Of a stretch of DNA of 64,000 bases, positions 11,447 through 22,365 are shown piece after piece. Source of the DNA: Icerya purchasi (taxonomy: Eukaryota > Arthropoda > Insecta > Hemiptera > Monophlebidae); the NCBI GenBank assembly GCA_039619475.1, contig CM077115.1, positions 41,168,944 to 41,232,943 on the forward strand, written 5' to 3'. The notes under the pieces were generated by a model. That model searched no databases. It saw nothing but the letters and a program-made list of their open reading frames with translations, and was not told where the DNA came from. A program made the position numbers and the translations under genes. The stretch's first letter is position 1. Every line of letters starts with the position of its first letter.

Positions 11447-13060
11447 AGGGCGATTGGTAATTCGACCTATTCGTTGAAAATGGTTATTCTAGAGATCATT
11501 TGTAGCAAATTAGGTCCTATATCATCCATCAACTATGGGGCCAAAAATTAATGATTATAACGATTTTACGAATTTTTGGAAAATTTCAGACTTCGCATTA
11601 AGAAAAATTGCGGTAAAACATACACACTTAACTCTGAACAATTAATTGATTACATCGGAAAAAAATACATGCCCAGAATTATCGTAATCTCAGAAATTTA
11701 AATAGCAGTGATAAATTTATTTTCTAATTTTTGTTCATAATTAAACTATTATTATTTGAAAAATATGTATAACACTTGCAACATACAAATTACAGAAATT
11801 AGTTCCCTATTTCATTAGCCTTCTAAAAAGGTATAAATATTATCAGCTTGTAAAATCACATTAAACTGAGGAAGTTCCTAAATTCCGAGAAACATGCCCT
11901 TATCAATACCGCCACGCTTTTGTTTTTTTTTTTTTTTTTTTGGTCGCACTCGGGACGGGAGTACAAATCGGTAGACTTCGGAAACTTTCGGGGCAGTTCG
12001 TGAACACGATGGACGGAACTCGTCTCAGTCAGTTTCCTCCGTTCGTTCGGCTGGTTTAATCTAATTACTACGGAGAGCGTATAGTTCAATTAAAATAGCT
12101 AAAAAAAAAATCTGTTTTTTTTTTTGAAATGGCTAGTTTTGAAAATGAAAAAAATACGCAGATGTTTTTGTTGTTCTGCTACGGGTTCTGTGATGGTGAT
12201 AAAACTTTTCTCTTACTAGCAGACGTGAGTGTGTTTGGCAGGACACACCGACGGATTCGGGAAATAGGAAGTGTTCAGCGACGACAAAATGACACCGGCA
12301 GACTTCAGGGTTTTCCGATGCTGCTGACGAAAAATAAATTTTAAGTCAATTTAAAACAGATTCCACAGTTTCAACAAGAGCTGTGGCTGATGTATTTCAA
12401 TTGAACTATACACTCACCATAATAATTAGATTAAAGAAGCCAAATGAAGGGAGGTAACTGACTGAGACATGTACCGCCCATCGTATTCATGAACTGCCCC
12501 GAAAGTTTCCGAAGTCTACCGACTTTTACTCCTGTCCCGAGTGCGACAAAAGAAACAAAAGCGTGGTGGTATTGATAAGGGCATGTTTCTCGGAATTTAC
12601 GGATGTCTTTAGTTTAATGTGATTTTCTTTGTGTGCACGTGGACAAAAACTGATAATATTTATACCTTTTTAGAAAGCTAATAAAACAAGCAACCAATTT
12701 CTGTAATTTTTATGTCACAAGTGTTATACATTTTTTTAAAATAATAATAGTTTCATTATGGACAAATATTTGATAACAAATTTATCGTTGCCATTTAAAT
12801 GTCTGAGATTATGATAATTCAGGGCATGTATTTTTTCCAATGTAATAAACGGCTAATTAGCTTTTAGAAAACTATCTATTGATTGTTCAGTGTTAAGTAT
12901 ATGTTTTATCACTATTTTTCTTTATGCGAAGTCTGAAATTTTTCAAAAAATTTGTGAAATCGTTATAACCATTTATTTTTGACCTCTAGTTAATATTTGC
13001 TACAAATGAGCTCTAGGATAACCTCTTTCCAGGAATAGGTCGAATTACCAATCACCCGGT
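11447..13060. mobile_element. 1.6 kb foldback transposon with about 650 bp inverted arms
   Basis: Left end GGGCGATTGGTAATTCGACC (from 11448) and right end GGTCGAATTACCAATCACCC (to 13057) are inverted copies, and the complementarity runs inwards without a major break. The left arm is about 11448-12091 and the right about 12398-13057. Marker blocks such as CGAGAAACATGCCCTTATCA and CGGAAACTTTCGGGGCAGTT are mirrored in the right arm. The arms are diverged by many substitutions and small indels, so the insertion is not young. The roughly 300 bp between them carries a short transposase-like frame. TA-rich sequence flanks both ends, consistent with Tc1/mariner-type targeting but not proof. Confidence 0.85.
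12129..12344 (+). CDS. Short DUF4817/transposase-N-terminus-like ORF in the foldback core
   Basis: A 71-codon frame begins MASFENEKNTQMFLLFCYGF and contains GRTHRRIREIGSVQRRQNDT. The layout (an N-terminal 'FENEE..M...YG.C.G' block, then an Arg-rich 'RLRETGS..RR..D.GR' block) resembles the helix-turn-helix segment annotated as DUF4817. That segment is found at the N-terminus of some insect mariner-like transposases. The middle of the domain is altered and no DDE catalytic part follows, so this is at most a DNA-binding remnant. It lies exactly in the single-copy centre of the foldback. Assignment is from memory of the family pattern and is moderate. Confidence 0.5.
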   Translation: MASFENEKNTQMFLLFCYGFCDGDKTFLLLADVSVFGRTHRRIREIGSVQRRQNDTGRLQGFPMLLTKNKF

Positions 13061-13800
13061 ATATTAATGATTACGTCATTCTTAACTTGGGGTACATTAC
13101 ATTTTTTGTCCTATGATTATGTCCGGTTACTTTACATATACAACAATAAAGGATGAATGCAATTACTAAGATTTTTTTTTTTTTTTAAATAAAAGACGAG
13201 TAAGAATGGCGTAGTCAATTGAAAAGGATTTATCTAATAGAAGTGTAGAAGAAGAAAGATTGGTAGTTAAACGAGACCGGACCCGAAGGGCAAAATATAT
13301 ATACATATATATATATTTATTTTTCAATTTTTACTTTGTTATATATATTTGTATTACGTAACAAAATTTATATTGTCAATTATCGATAATTTTTCAACTA
13401 TTATCGATTTATTTATTTGTTTGATTGGTTTTTTGTACTTTACTTTTACTTCTCGTTTATAATTACACCATGGTTATGAAAAATATTGTTGGTTGTTAAT
13501 ATTTAATAGAAAATTGTTATTTGTGTTCGGGGCCGTATCTGAGGGGGGTTTTCCGGGTTCAAGCCCTCCCCCCAAATGTCCGCGAAATCATAATTGCTTG
13601 AATTAAATGGACCAAAATTGAGAATAAATTTATTTCTTTTCAATTTTTGACAAACGAAAAGAAAATTAAAATTTTCATGAAATCTATGGAAACGACTGTT
13701 TTTTATTTTTTTTATTGTAGTGTTCAAATATTGCATATACAATAATTGACTACAAGGCTTTAGAGTACTCTTTATAAATAAATATATTTCATTACAACAT

Positions 13801-13834
<34 letters not shown>

Positions 13835-13878
13835 TGTATATATACATATATATATGTATATATATATATATACATATA
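13061..13878. other. Unassigned spacer with microsatellites
   Basis: Contains (TA)n near 13295-13320, (AC)n plus (TA)n at about 13797-13880, and a G- and C-rich stretch at 13528-13580 that looks like the worn end of a TIR element. Frames over the microsatellite are repeat translation only. Confidence 0.5.
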
Positions 13879-13880
13879 TA

Positions 13881-15309
13881 CAGTGAGCAACGAAAATATT
13901 CGGACATTAGGTAATTTTTTCATTTTTTGATTAAAAAGTTGTATTTATGCAAACTTTTTTGAAAAAAAATGTAAGGGTATGTTAGAACAGAGCGTAAGGT
14001 AATAAATGCAGTGAGAAAAAAAAATCCATCAATAAAACCACTAAAAAAAGGAATATGAAAACGTAATACGTTTTCAAGCGGCAACAAAAATATTCGGACG
14101 CGTACGAACGTCGAGCAGTGTTGGGTTTTTCCATGAGACAACGATGCGCGTTCATCGGGGGTGAGTCATTTCATACCAAAGGCAACCTGTTAAATGAACC
14201 GCTGCTAATCGACATTTGACTTTTCTTTTATGTTCGGTTTAAAATTTATTAAAAAAAAAAGCCTCGTAAAGGCAAAAATTCGTCTTTTGGTGTGGGGATG
14301 TTTCGCCGCGTCTGGGATCAGTAACTTGGAGTTTATCGAAGGTAATATGAATGAGGGTACATACGTCAACCTTCTGAAAAGAAATTTGAAATCTAGTGCC
14401 GAAAAATTGAGTCTGGAAAACAATTTCAAGTTCTGGCAACATGTTATCTTCAGTGACGAATCAAAATTTAATTTATTCGGCCATGATGGCAAAGAGAGAG
14501 TGTGGCGGAAGCCTAATACGGAACTTGAAGAGAAGAATGTAAATGTAACGATAAAACACGGAGGCGGAAATGTTATGATCTGGGGCTGTTGTGCAGCAGC
14601 AGGACTAGGATCGATAGAATTTATTGAGACAACAATGAAGACGACGGATGATTATATAACAATTTTGAAAAAACACCTCCGCCGAAATGCCGAAAAATTA
14701 GGAATTTTACATTCATACAGATTTTATCAAGATAATGATCCGAAGCATAAGGCTTATGCAACACGTGAATGGCTGCTTTATAACTGCGGCAGAGTTTTGG
14801 AAACTCCTCCGCAATCTCCTGATTTAAACATTATTGAAAATGTTTGGCACTACCTGGACAGAAAAATTCGCCAGAGCCCTGTGTCCAACAAACAAGAGCT
14901 GAAAGAACGAATCGTTGAAGAATGGAATAAAATTCCTAATACTTATTTGCAAAATTTGGTCGCATCGATGCCCCGGAGGTTGGAAGCGATTATTAGAGCT
15001 CGTGGAGCTCATACAAAGTATTAGGTATTGCTAAATTTATGTACATACATATATTTTTGAAGTCATTTTCGCCAAATATTTGCAAATGTCTAAATATTTA
15101 TTTTGCATGTAAATACGGACTTTTTTTTTCGTTTTTATTTACCCCGGCTGTGATTTTGTTTTTTTAATTTTATTTTCATTGTAATGCGTTTAGCAATGTT
15201 TTCATTCTTTGTATTCGCCGAAATTGACATTAAAAATGTTTTTTTTCCATTGTTTGCGTAAGATTTTTTCTTCTTTCATCAAATGTCTAAATACTTTTTT
15301 TGCTCACTG
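13881..15309 (+). mobile_element. Tc1-like transposon with TA target duplication
   Basis: The element starts CAGTGAGCAACGAAAATATT and ends ...TTTTTTGCTCACTG, an inverted pair, with TA directly outside both ends (13879-13880 and 15310-15311). A second copy of the end motif occurs inside each end: CAACAAAAATATTCGGAC at about 14083 on the left, and GTCTAAATATTTATTTTGCA at about 15089 on the right. This gives the IR/DR arrangement known from several Tc1-family elements. The transposase frame lies between them on the + strand. Length (1.43 kb) is within the usual range. Confidence 0.9.
14230..15024 (+). pseudogene. Chimeric Tc1 transposase (DD34E) lacking the DNA-binding domain
   Basis: A 264-codon uninterrupted frame. 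The catalytic core is complete: D76 in IFSDESKF, D168 in FYQDNDPKHKA, and E203 in SPDLNIIENVW, with 34 residues between the last two. Before the core, where Tc1 transposases carry about 110 residues of paired-like HTH and AT-hook, this protein has residues 17-70. These begin with a WGCFAASGI stretch and run to NNFKFWQ, and they repeat the region between the first two catalytic residues (compare WGCCAAAGLGSIEFI at residues 118-132). The join sits at FWQ/HVIFSDES. It is therefore a fusion of two related transposase pieces without a DNA-binding head. The frame is open but the product is probably unable to bind its ends. ATG 14230 is simply the first Met. Confidence 0.85.
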
Positions 15310-15669
15310 TATATATATATATGCGCGCGCGCGTGTCTGTGTGTAATTGTAAAAATATTTTCGCCCCTTCATTATAGGTTGTGACAATTTCGTGTTTTTT
15401 TTGTTCGTTTGTAGATTGATCGATATTTTTGTCAAAAAGGCATTGATAATATCAGAATAACTCTGATTTATTCTTGCTTGGGACACAGGAAACGAGCGTA
15501 CAGTTTTTTTGAAATCCAAATAGAGAGCTATTTACTTCCCGCAATTTATGCAGCAGAAATTCCTTACGAATTTCAGGCTTATTTTATCTCAAGGTACAAA
15601 TAAACGTTAATTTTTTTTCAAATAAAAGATCATGTACCAGTGGCACTGAACCAAACTAATTATCAGCAG
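15310..15669. other. Spacer between Tc1 element and piggyBac fragment
   Basis: A short microsatellite of alternating TA, CG and GT lies at 15310-15345. The rest shows no recognisable coding sequence. Confidence 0.45.
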
Positions 15670-15960
15670 TTATATTCCGATTTGTTCTTCGATGGGTTGC
15701 ACTAATCGTTTTACAACATCTTCAGGTTTGTTACTTTTTCTGTAAGGACCTTCCAGTTGAATACCAACGTAAATTTCTAAATTTTCATCACTTGTTATTT
15801 CATTTTCTTCATCTATGCTGCATACATCATTATAAAATATTTCTCTTTCTACAACATCCTCTTCAATTTCTTCCTCATCTGCTAAGTCAAGAATTTCTTC
15901 CGAATCAGAATCAGATGACTCCTCTAACCACTTGCGTACTTTATCAAGTGTGTAACTCAT
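15670..15960 (-). pseudogene. piggyBac transposase N-terminal fragment (acidic)
   Basis: 96 codons from MSYTLDKVRKWLEE (a Met 9 codons upstream is also in frame but less likely). The product is dominated by Asp, Glu and Ser: ESSDSDSEEI, ADEEEIEEDV, DEENEIT. This is typical of the acidic leader of piggyBac-family transposases. It stops at 15670, before any of the catalytic core (DDD) would be expected. Its position about 520 bp inside the TTAA-flanked end fits a transposase leader. Acidic leaders are low-complexity, so protein similarity alone would be weak; the call leans on the element end. Confidence 0.6.
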
Positions 15961-16479
15961 ATTTTCTATTAGAAGAAGAAAAAACACAAAAAAAGTGTAT
16001 TAAAACAGGGTGAGATCTGCTCCTCACCGCGATCCGGGTCACTGTGATTTTTGCAATGATTAAAAAAAACAAAATTCAAGTACGAAAAATGATAAGAAAA
16101 AATTATAGAATAACTCAAAAAATTAAATAATCTATTTACCGAGCGACTAGAAAAATAATAATACGATAAAAGACATTTATATCTTCAGACGGCTTTGCCA
16201 AAATTATGGTAACATTTAACGCGTAACAAGAAAATACTAGCGATATTCGTCAACTCCTAACTATCACGTTACTGGTCGCGCGGACTACTATTGCAGACCG
16301 TGGGAAAAAATTTACATAACTTAAGAAGTACGCGGAAATTTTCCCCCAAAACAACGACATGTTATGCCGCATAACAGGAAGGTAAGAAAAACTTCATCGC
16401 CCAAATCCACGCAACTTTAAAATAACTGACAAAACAAAAGTGCTGGACTAGTATTGTAGTCCACGCGACCACTGTAGTG
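15670..16479 (-). mobile_element. 5' fragment of a second piggyBac-like element
   Basis: At the right side, TTAA (16480-16483) borders the end which, read on the minus strand, begins CACTACAGTGGTCGCGTGGA. A related motif (GGACTACTATTGCAGACC) is repeated further in, near 16275. This is the classic 5' terminal and subterminal layout of a piggyBac-type transposon next to its TTAA target. The N-terminal part of the transposase follows at 15960-15670. The remaining transposase and the other end are absent, so the element is truncated near 15670. Confidence 0.65.
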
Positions 16480-16483
16480 TTAA

Positions 16484-17499
16484 CGAATTATTATTTTGAT
16501 GGTTTTAGCGTGCACGGCGTTATTAACCTGATTGTAAACTTTGCTCTACTAAATTCGACTCTGAGGTGAAAATGAGGTGGAAATCGGAGGGCGTTCGAAG
16601 AGGTTCCCCTTTTAAAAACGCAAACGGCATCGTGAAGAAAAAATGTTTTCGTGATAATTGTGACTTTGGCTTCAGCATTGACCGTTTTCTTACATTCCTG
16701 CCAGATAGTCCTCAAGAAAATAACTTCTTCCGCATCACACTGAACTTTACAGTCGGCGGGCAACACAACATAGCGATAACTTTATCGTTGTATACTATTT
16801 CTTGATGGTATTAGACCCGTTAATTGTAAAATTGTTACAGTGTTGTTGTAATAAATGTATTTTCCCTTACGTGTTTTAGTTGCATCCTCTTCGTTTTCAG
16901 GAACACCGGAAACTTATTGAACAGCTCTCGTATCGAAGTCAACATTAAAAAAATATTCCTAAAATACAATATATAATGTGAATTATTATTTATTTATTTA
17001 TTTATTTATTTATTATCGATCTGACAACATTATGTAACTGTCAGCAGTATAGCGCGTATGGAGAAACATGCTCAGTAGCTGACTTATTACTTTTCTGAGA
17101 TATTATAACACGAGAAACTTTTTTAATTTGACTGCGCGGTAAACATTTGATAAAAATTATCTTCTCTTTTTCATTCGTGAAACTAATATTATTTTAAATT
17201 GATTGAAGTTGAGGCTTTGTATTTCGATTCTTGATCTGCATTGGGTGAATGGGGGGAAAAAAAAGAAAAAAAAAGGTATTCGTAAGTTTATTCTTAAGAA
17301 CTTATTTTACTTTCTAGTGTTGGATTTTTCGTTTCAAAAAAAATAAATTGAATTGATCATTTTCGACTGTAAATTACCGTTGGCGTGGATGACAAAACTT
17401 ACCATCCGGTGAATTTCCATTAAATATGTCGCGGTGGGAAGTTTAAAAGTTCAAAAAAAACTTCCTCCTGAATATGAGATTATTGGTTACGTGTTCAGA
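16484..17499. other. Unassigned stretch, open on both strands at 16491-16805
   Basis: Overlapping frames of 91 codons (minus, 16491-16766, LPADCKVQCDAEEVIFLRTI) and 79 codons (plus, 16566-16805) occupy the first 300 bp, where composition is less AT-biased. One of them may be the relic of a real protein but I do not recognise either. AATAAA at about 16848 lies just downstream on the + strand. A (TTTA)n microsatellite is at about 16985-17012. Confidence 0.35.
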
Positions 17500-18083
17500 A
17501 CGATCGTGTCATAGCGATCATGTTCGTAGCGACCAAAAGAGACCGCAAAGGTAATTTCCTGGAAATCTCTGATATTATAATGAACTGCGACCATATCCTG
17601 TTACGATTCTCTTATAAATTATGTGTAATTTCTAAATTCGTTATTATTTACTTTAAACACTTGATATTTCTATATTAACACATTAACATTAATATGTATA
17701 CGATATTATAAAAACGTAATTTAATGCGAAATGTATATAATTTTTGTCAATGTAAAATTATAATACGTACTCACATCCAGTTTAATTTTTCTAACAAAAC
17801 GCACTGTTGTGTAAATGCTCAATAGTTTTAGTTAAAAATAAAATATTAATGATTAAATATGAGTACGCTTCTAAACGTGTATTATAATTTCTAGCAGTTT
17901 TAACAACTTGGCCGTTCTAGTTCCTAAATATGTAATAATAGTCATAAAATGTTTTCTGGTCGTTTTGAACGCAGTCGTCGAAGTCGAAAATAATAATAAT
18001 AATAAAAAAAAAAGAATCCGATGGTCGCTATGAGCACCATTATCAGTGGGTCGCTACGTACACGGTCGCTATGACAATACGAC
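17500..18083. mobile_element. Non-autonomous TIR element (MITE), about 575 bp
   Basis: Left end TGTCATAGCGATCATGTTCG (17507) continues to TAGCGACC. Right end GGTCGCTACGTACACGGTCG runs to CTATGACA (18076). The two are inverted repeats of about 27 bp with few mismatches. The interior is AT-rich and non-coding. I see no clear target-site duplication, so the superfamily is undetermined. Confidence 0.7.
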
Positions 18084-18552
18084 ACCGAGATTATTACTTT
18101 CGATTAAATTTTGACCGAAAAAAAATCGAACTAAATTAATTAAGCCAAAGATTGTTAAATAAACGAACGATACTTACGATTTATTGACTAGAAAGCTCGA
18201 TGTTACGCGGTGAAAACTGACAGCGATGCGGCTGCAACGATTACCGACGAAAAAGCAACTTTAGCGATTGATAAAGTGGCTCTGTCCCGCGATTAGATCG
18301 GACATGAATTAATTATCACGAAAATAATCGAAAAAATTAAATCGGCAGCCAGTTTTGTGGAAAATCACGCTAAATTCTTCACCTAATACCGCAATATCGT
18401 GTACACGAGTCTCTAGCCAATAAAAAACTACTCACCATCGGCGGCCTGATCGTTCCTACGGCACTTTGAATATTATACCGAGTTTTACACTCGTACAAAT
18501 TTCGTTCTTAACATCAAACGTATGTTGAAATTACCGATCACTGACGGCAAGT
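18084..18552. other. Unassigned spacer
   Basis: Mixed-composition sequence without a recognisable gene. It ends at the target duplication of the hAT element. Confidence 0.45.
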
Positions 18553-19202
18553 GATTTGTCCAGGGGCGGATCCAGAGAGACATTTCGGGAGAGGAAATTA
18601 TATAATTACGTAATATCTTCTATGGTAGGGGCAGTAGATTTGATAAATAGCCCTTCTTTCATAAAGAAAATCAAATAGCGACTTCTTTAGAAATTTAAAA
18701 ATGTTTTAAAAATACGTGTAATTATTACAATTTTAAATTTAAACGTTGTTTGATTTTTAGGGGTGAAAAATAAAACGAAATTATAAAATTATACCTTAAA
18801 TATGGTGGTTTAAAATTTGAATAGTAAGAAAGATAGTATTTTTATTAGACTTCATTTTTATTTTTGTTAGTAATCCGATCCGAATTCTTTTTGTTCGTGA
18901 GCAAATTTAAATATATATATATATTTCTTATTGAACTCTATTTTTAATTAAAATTGCAAAATAAAAATTAAAAATAAATAAAAAAGACAAAAGATCGATG
19001 ACAGTTGGGTTTAAAATAAAGTAAAAACTAGAAAACATTATTAAATAATCGTTATAGTTTAATCCGCAGGTAACATTTATACTAATCTTTTATAGTATAA
19101 ATTAAGTTTCTCTGTTATAACAAATTTTTTAATAGAGGCTTTGGTTCTTTGCGGGGGTGAATGCCCCCCCCCCCTTCCAGGGGATCCGGCATTGGATTTG
19201 TC
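18553..19202. mobile_element. Non-autonomous hAT element with 8-bp TSD
   Basis: The body runs 18561-19194. The 8-bp direct repeat GATTTGTC flanks it exactly (18553-18560 and 19195-19202). The left end is CAGGGGCGGATCC. The right end reverse-complemented is CAATGCCGGATCC, followed by a long G run. An 8-bp target duplication and CA-G-type ends are the hAT signature. The 634 bp interior has no transposase, so it depends on an autonomous partner elsewhere. Confidence 0.9.
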
Positions 19203-20520
19203 AGAAACAAAATATCTACTGAGGGCGGGATAAATTGGCGCGTACAATAATACATCAAGACCGAAGTATGTCTGCATATATAAGGAGATGAGTCGCTAGA
19301 TGAGTGATATACATATCTATATGTCGGCCGTATTCAAAATCAGCCGAAAAATAATAACTTTGAATTTTCATAGAGTGCGCTGCACGCAAGTTGAGTTTTT
19401 ATTTAAATGCATCAATGATTCACAGAGCAATGTAAGGATTTTGTTAATTTTGTACGTTCTCTCTAATATTACGTACATATTTTTGTACCGTCTTCACTGA
19501 AAACTAACGCAATCGCTTTAGATACGTTCCGATTATTTTTTGAGCTCATCTAAAGATTGTTTGACTCACACCTGTTCATTAATTTGTTCCCATATTAAAG
19601 GTGAAGAAACGATTGGAACGGTTTAATATCGTAAATTACGTGATTGCTGGTTTTGATTCAGCTTCGTTTAGTCGTTACCAAGCCACGTAAAATAACCAGA
19701 AGAGGTATTTGCAGAAGAAAATACGCGTACGAATCTATCGTTCGGGATAGATTGTTTTGTTCTAAAAAACCGTTTTAAATGTATTCCAACTTTCGAAATG
19801 AGCATGCTTTTTTTATGCAATATCGTGGATGGAACCTGCGGGGGTTCCAGGTGGATAATAAATATGTAGTCTACCGCGGATGGTACGTGACTCCCCTCCG
19901 ACCATCTTTGTATTTCGTTTCAGGTAATATTGCGACGCCGTTCCATGACCAATTTACTTAATCTGAAAGTAAGCAATAATATTTACGTTTTATCATCTTC
20001 ATTCGAGTGTGTAGTTTTGAAAAAACAGCTTATAAATTTAAGGAAATACAACGATAATTTGTATCATTTAAACGAATTTATTGCACTTTGATTTTTGTAA
20101 TCTTATATTTTTTTGATTTATCAGATTTGTAATATCACGTATTAGTTTTATTTATTTCGTACATGCATGCTATACATATATATATATATATATAGTTGTA
20201 GGTATGATCAGTATGTATAATTTACATTATATAATAATAACGACACAGTTTTAGATAATATATAAGATACATCAATATGTTTTTTTTTATTTTTTTATTT
20301 TTTTTTAGGTATACATATATTACCTCTAGTCTGAAAATGTTTAAAGGTCATTAACTTATTCAGCTCCAAATTAAAAGTATTTTCCTTTTGTCATGTAATT
20401 TATTTCCTCACACAATTTTTAGTATTTTGCTTAATGTATAAAAAAAAGTCTACACATTATATTGAAATTCCAAATTTTGTACATTGTCGGTAACATTATA
20501 TACATATATATATATATATA
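19203..20520. other. Unassigned AT-rich stretch
   Basis: Short frames (for example 19779-19961) carry no recognised motif. TA microsatellites lie at 20176-20195 and 20502-20520, the latter touching the next repeat. Confidence 0.45.
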
Positions 20521-20970
20521 ACACGGCCATTTTGGCCTCGCAAGGGGCTGTGCCCCTCGACCCCTCTTGCTTTCATTTCTGTCTCTTTCTCTTCTATACT
20601 TTGTATAAAATGATCAAAATTTACAACGTAATTCTTACGAGTACTAGCATCAACACACACAAAAAATAACATAACCACAAAAATCCTATTCTAAAATTTA
20701 ACTTCCGTTATATAAAATTAAGACATTTTTCCGTTACATTTTTCGTTACATATTTCATTACATAAAATTGTGACATTTTTAAAATAACAATAACAAAAAT
20801 CCTACAAAATATAACAAACGTTACATAAAATTGGGACATTTTTCTGGGACATTTAGCGTTACATAAAATTGGGACATTTTTCTGGGACATTTAGCGTTAC
20901 ATAAAATTGGGACATTTTTCTGGGACATTTTTTCGAATGGGAGGTAGCCTAAGAATTACGTTGTAATTAA
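20521..20970 (+). repeat. (TA)n-flanked interspersed repeat, copy 1 (Helentron/HINE-like)
   Basis: Starts at a TA microsatellite with the palindrome GGCCATTTTGGCC, then CGCAAGGGGCTGTGCCCC. It has an internal minisatellite of ACATAAAATTGGGACATTTT units, and it ends at GAATTACGTTGTAATT, itself a palindrome, next to another TA run. Related copies are at 31251-31684 (same strand) and 40599-41212 (opposite strand). A terminal palindrome, internal tandem repeats and TA/T-rich insertion sites resemble HINE (Helentron-derived) elements, but no replicase is present to prove it. Confidence 0.7.
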
Positions 20971-22225
20971 TATATATATGCATATATCATGTAGTACGTA
21001 ATTATAATTGTCGGAGAAATTTATTTATGTATTAAACATTACCCGTATCAACAAAATTTTTTTTTTTGAAGTGTTAGCCTATAACTTTCCTGGTGAGTTT
21101 TACACGATTTCGTCTTACGTAAAAGCATAATTTATGCGCTAATGCGTGCCGAAAATAGAGCCCTAATTTATTACGCCCACACAAGACTTTTCTTACAAAA
21201 TTTTATTATAATACACACTTAACGAAAATGAAGTATTTTAATATTTTCAACGTTTTGAAGTACATGACATCGCACACAAGTAACAGATCATCTTTAAATG
21301 AAGAAGTATACACATATACAATGTGTTCGCGTAGTAGAACATTATTATGGCATTCACCGAAGAACACTTTGAATGATTTGTTTATCGAATATATTCCCGC
21401 GGTTAAATGCGTGTATAAATCGACCGTACGAAGTATTGATAAACCAATCGTGCGCGTAATTAACGGTACCGCCGGGTTCCGCGAGCTTTACCATCTATTC
21501 GAAAAACACAAAAAGACAATGACAATGTCATTAGGCCACTGATGAATATCACGTGGTTTGGTTTGGTTTGGATGGGGCGTTTCATTCGCGCCGAACAACG
21601 AGTAAAGTAACTAGCATACTCACTTCAATCAGAGCTCTTTGTTGATCGTTCGAGTTACCAAACACGCTGTGTAAAATCGCGTTATTTCTTTCTAGTTCTA
21701 TGAAGCACGGCAGAGCAGTGTAAACAGGCTGTATACGTCGGCCCATTCGCGTACTTTAACTTCCGGTCCGGCTACTTGCTCGATATCCTCCGACTGTTTA
21801 TTCGGAATGTGCCGGTTTTCCATTAAAGTGGATCGGTTTATTGATTTTCAAACGTTCTCAATTGTCGGCATTTAATCCATCTTCAACATCATTATTTTAG
21901 CAGCAGTCGGCTCGCACGTTATCTCCTTTCGCTATAAAACTTTTCCTAGACAATTGTCAAAATCCTTTTTAATCTCGCTCTTTCGTTTTGTTTTCGTTTT
22001 TTTCATTTTTCGAAAACGCTTTACATCAGCGCGCCCCCGGAAAATTCTCTTAGTTTGCCGGTAAAGTATTTCGAAGCGCAGTGAGGAAACTGTCGGACGA
22101 CAGGTAAATGATCGGGGAAAACTTTCACGTAAGATAATCGGCGTCGATGTGGCTCGAGAAAAAATTCGGCATTCAGCTGGAGATCGGCTGCGTTTCGCAG
22201 GGAAAAACGCGTACCGAAAATTTCG
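20971..22225. other. Upstream region of UGT exon A
   Basis: No coding sequence is recognised; a 104-codon frame at 21228-21542 has no known motif. From about 21550 the sequence becomes less AT-rich, as expected near a promoter. A palindromic CACGTG E-box core lies at about 21550. Confidence 0.4.
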
Positions 22226-22266
22226 CCGATAAAAATAGAACGCTGATAAAAAGAACTTATCAGGCA
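22226..22266 (+). promoter_or_regulatory. Candidate core promoter of UGT exon A
   Basis: A TATA-like GATAAAAATAG at about 22228-22238 is followed 31-32 bp later by an initiator-like TTATCAGG (A at 22262). The predicted 5' leader to the ATG at 22366 would be about 105 nt. The spacing is right but the elements are degenerate, and an upstream non-coding exon cannot be excluded. Confidence 0.35.
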
Positions 22267-22365
22267 GTGACTTATCGGTTGGTTTTTGTTTCCGTAATGA
22301 GCAATTAGTCGTCGATTAGTCGTATCGCTGGAGCATTGTTCATCATTGTATTAGTCGCTGTGATC

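Noticed and set aside
13503..13907. 134-codon minus-strand reading frame with Tyr-Ile repeats
   Set aside because: It is translation of the (AC)n/(TA)n microsatellite and TIR-like flanks; no protein motif.
19779..19961. 60-codon frame (MYSNFRNEHAFFMQYRGWNL)
   Set aside because: Short, isolated, no known motif, no splice context that supports it.
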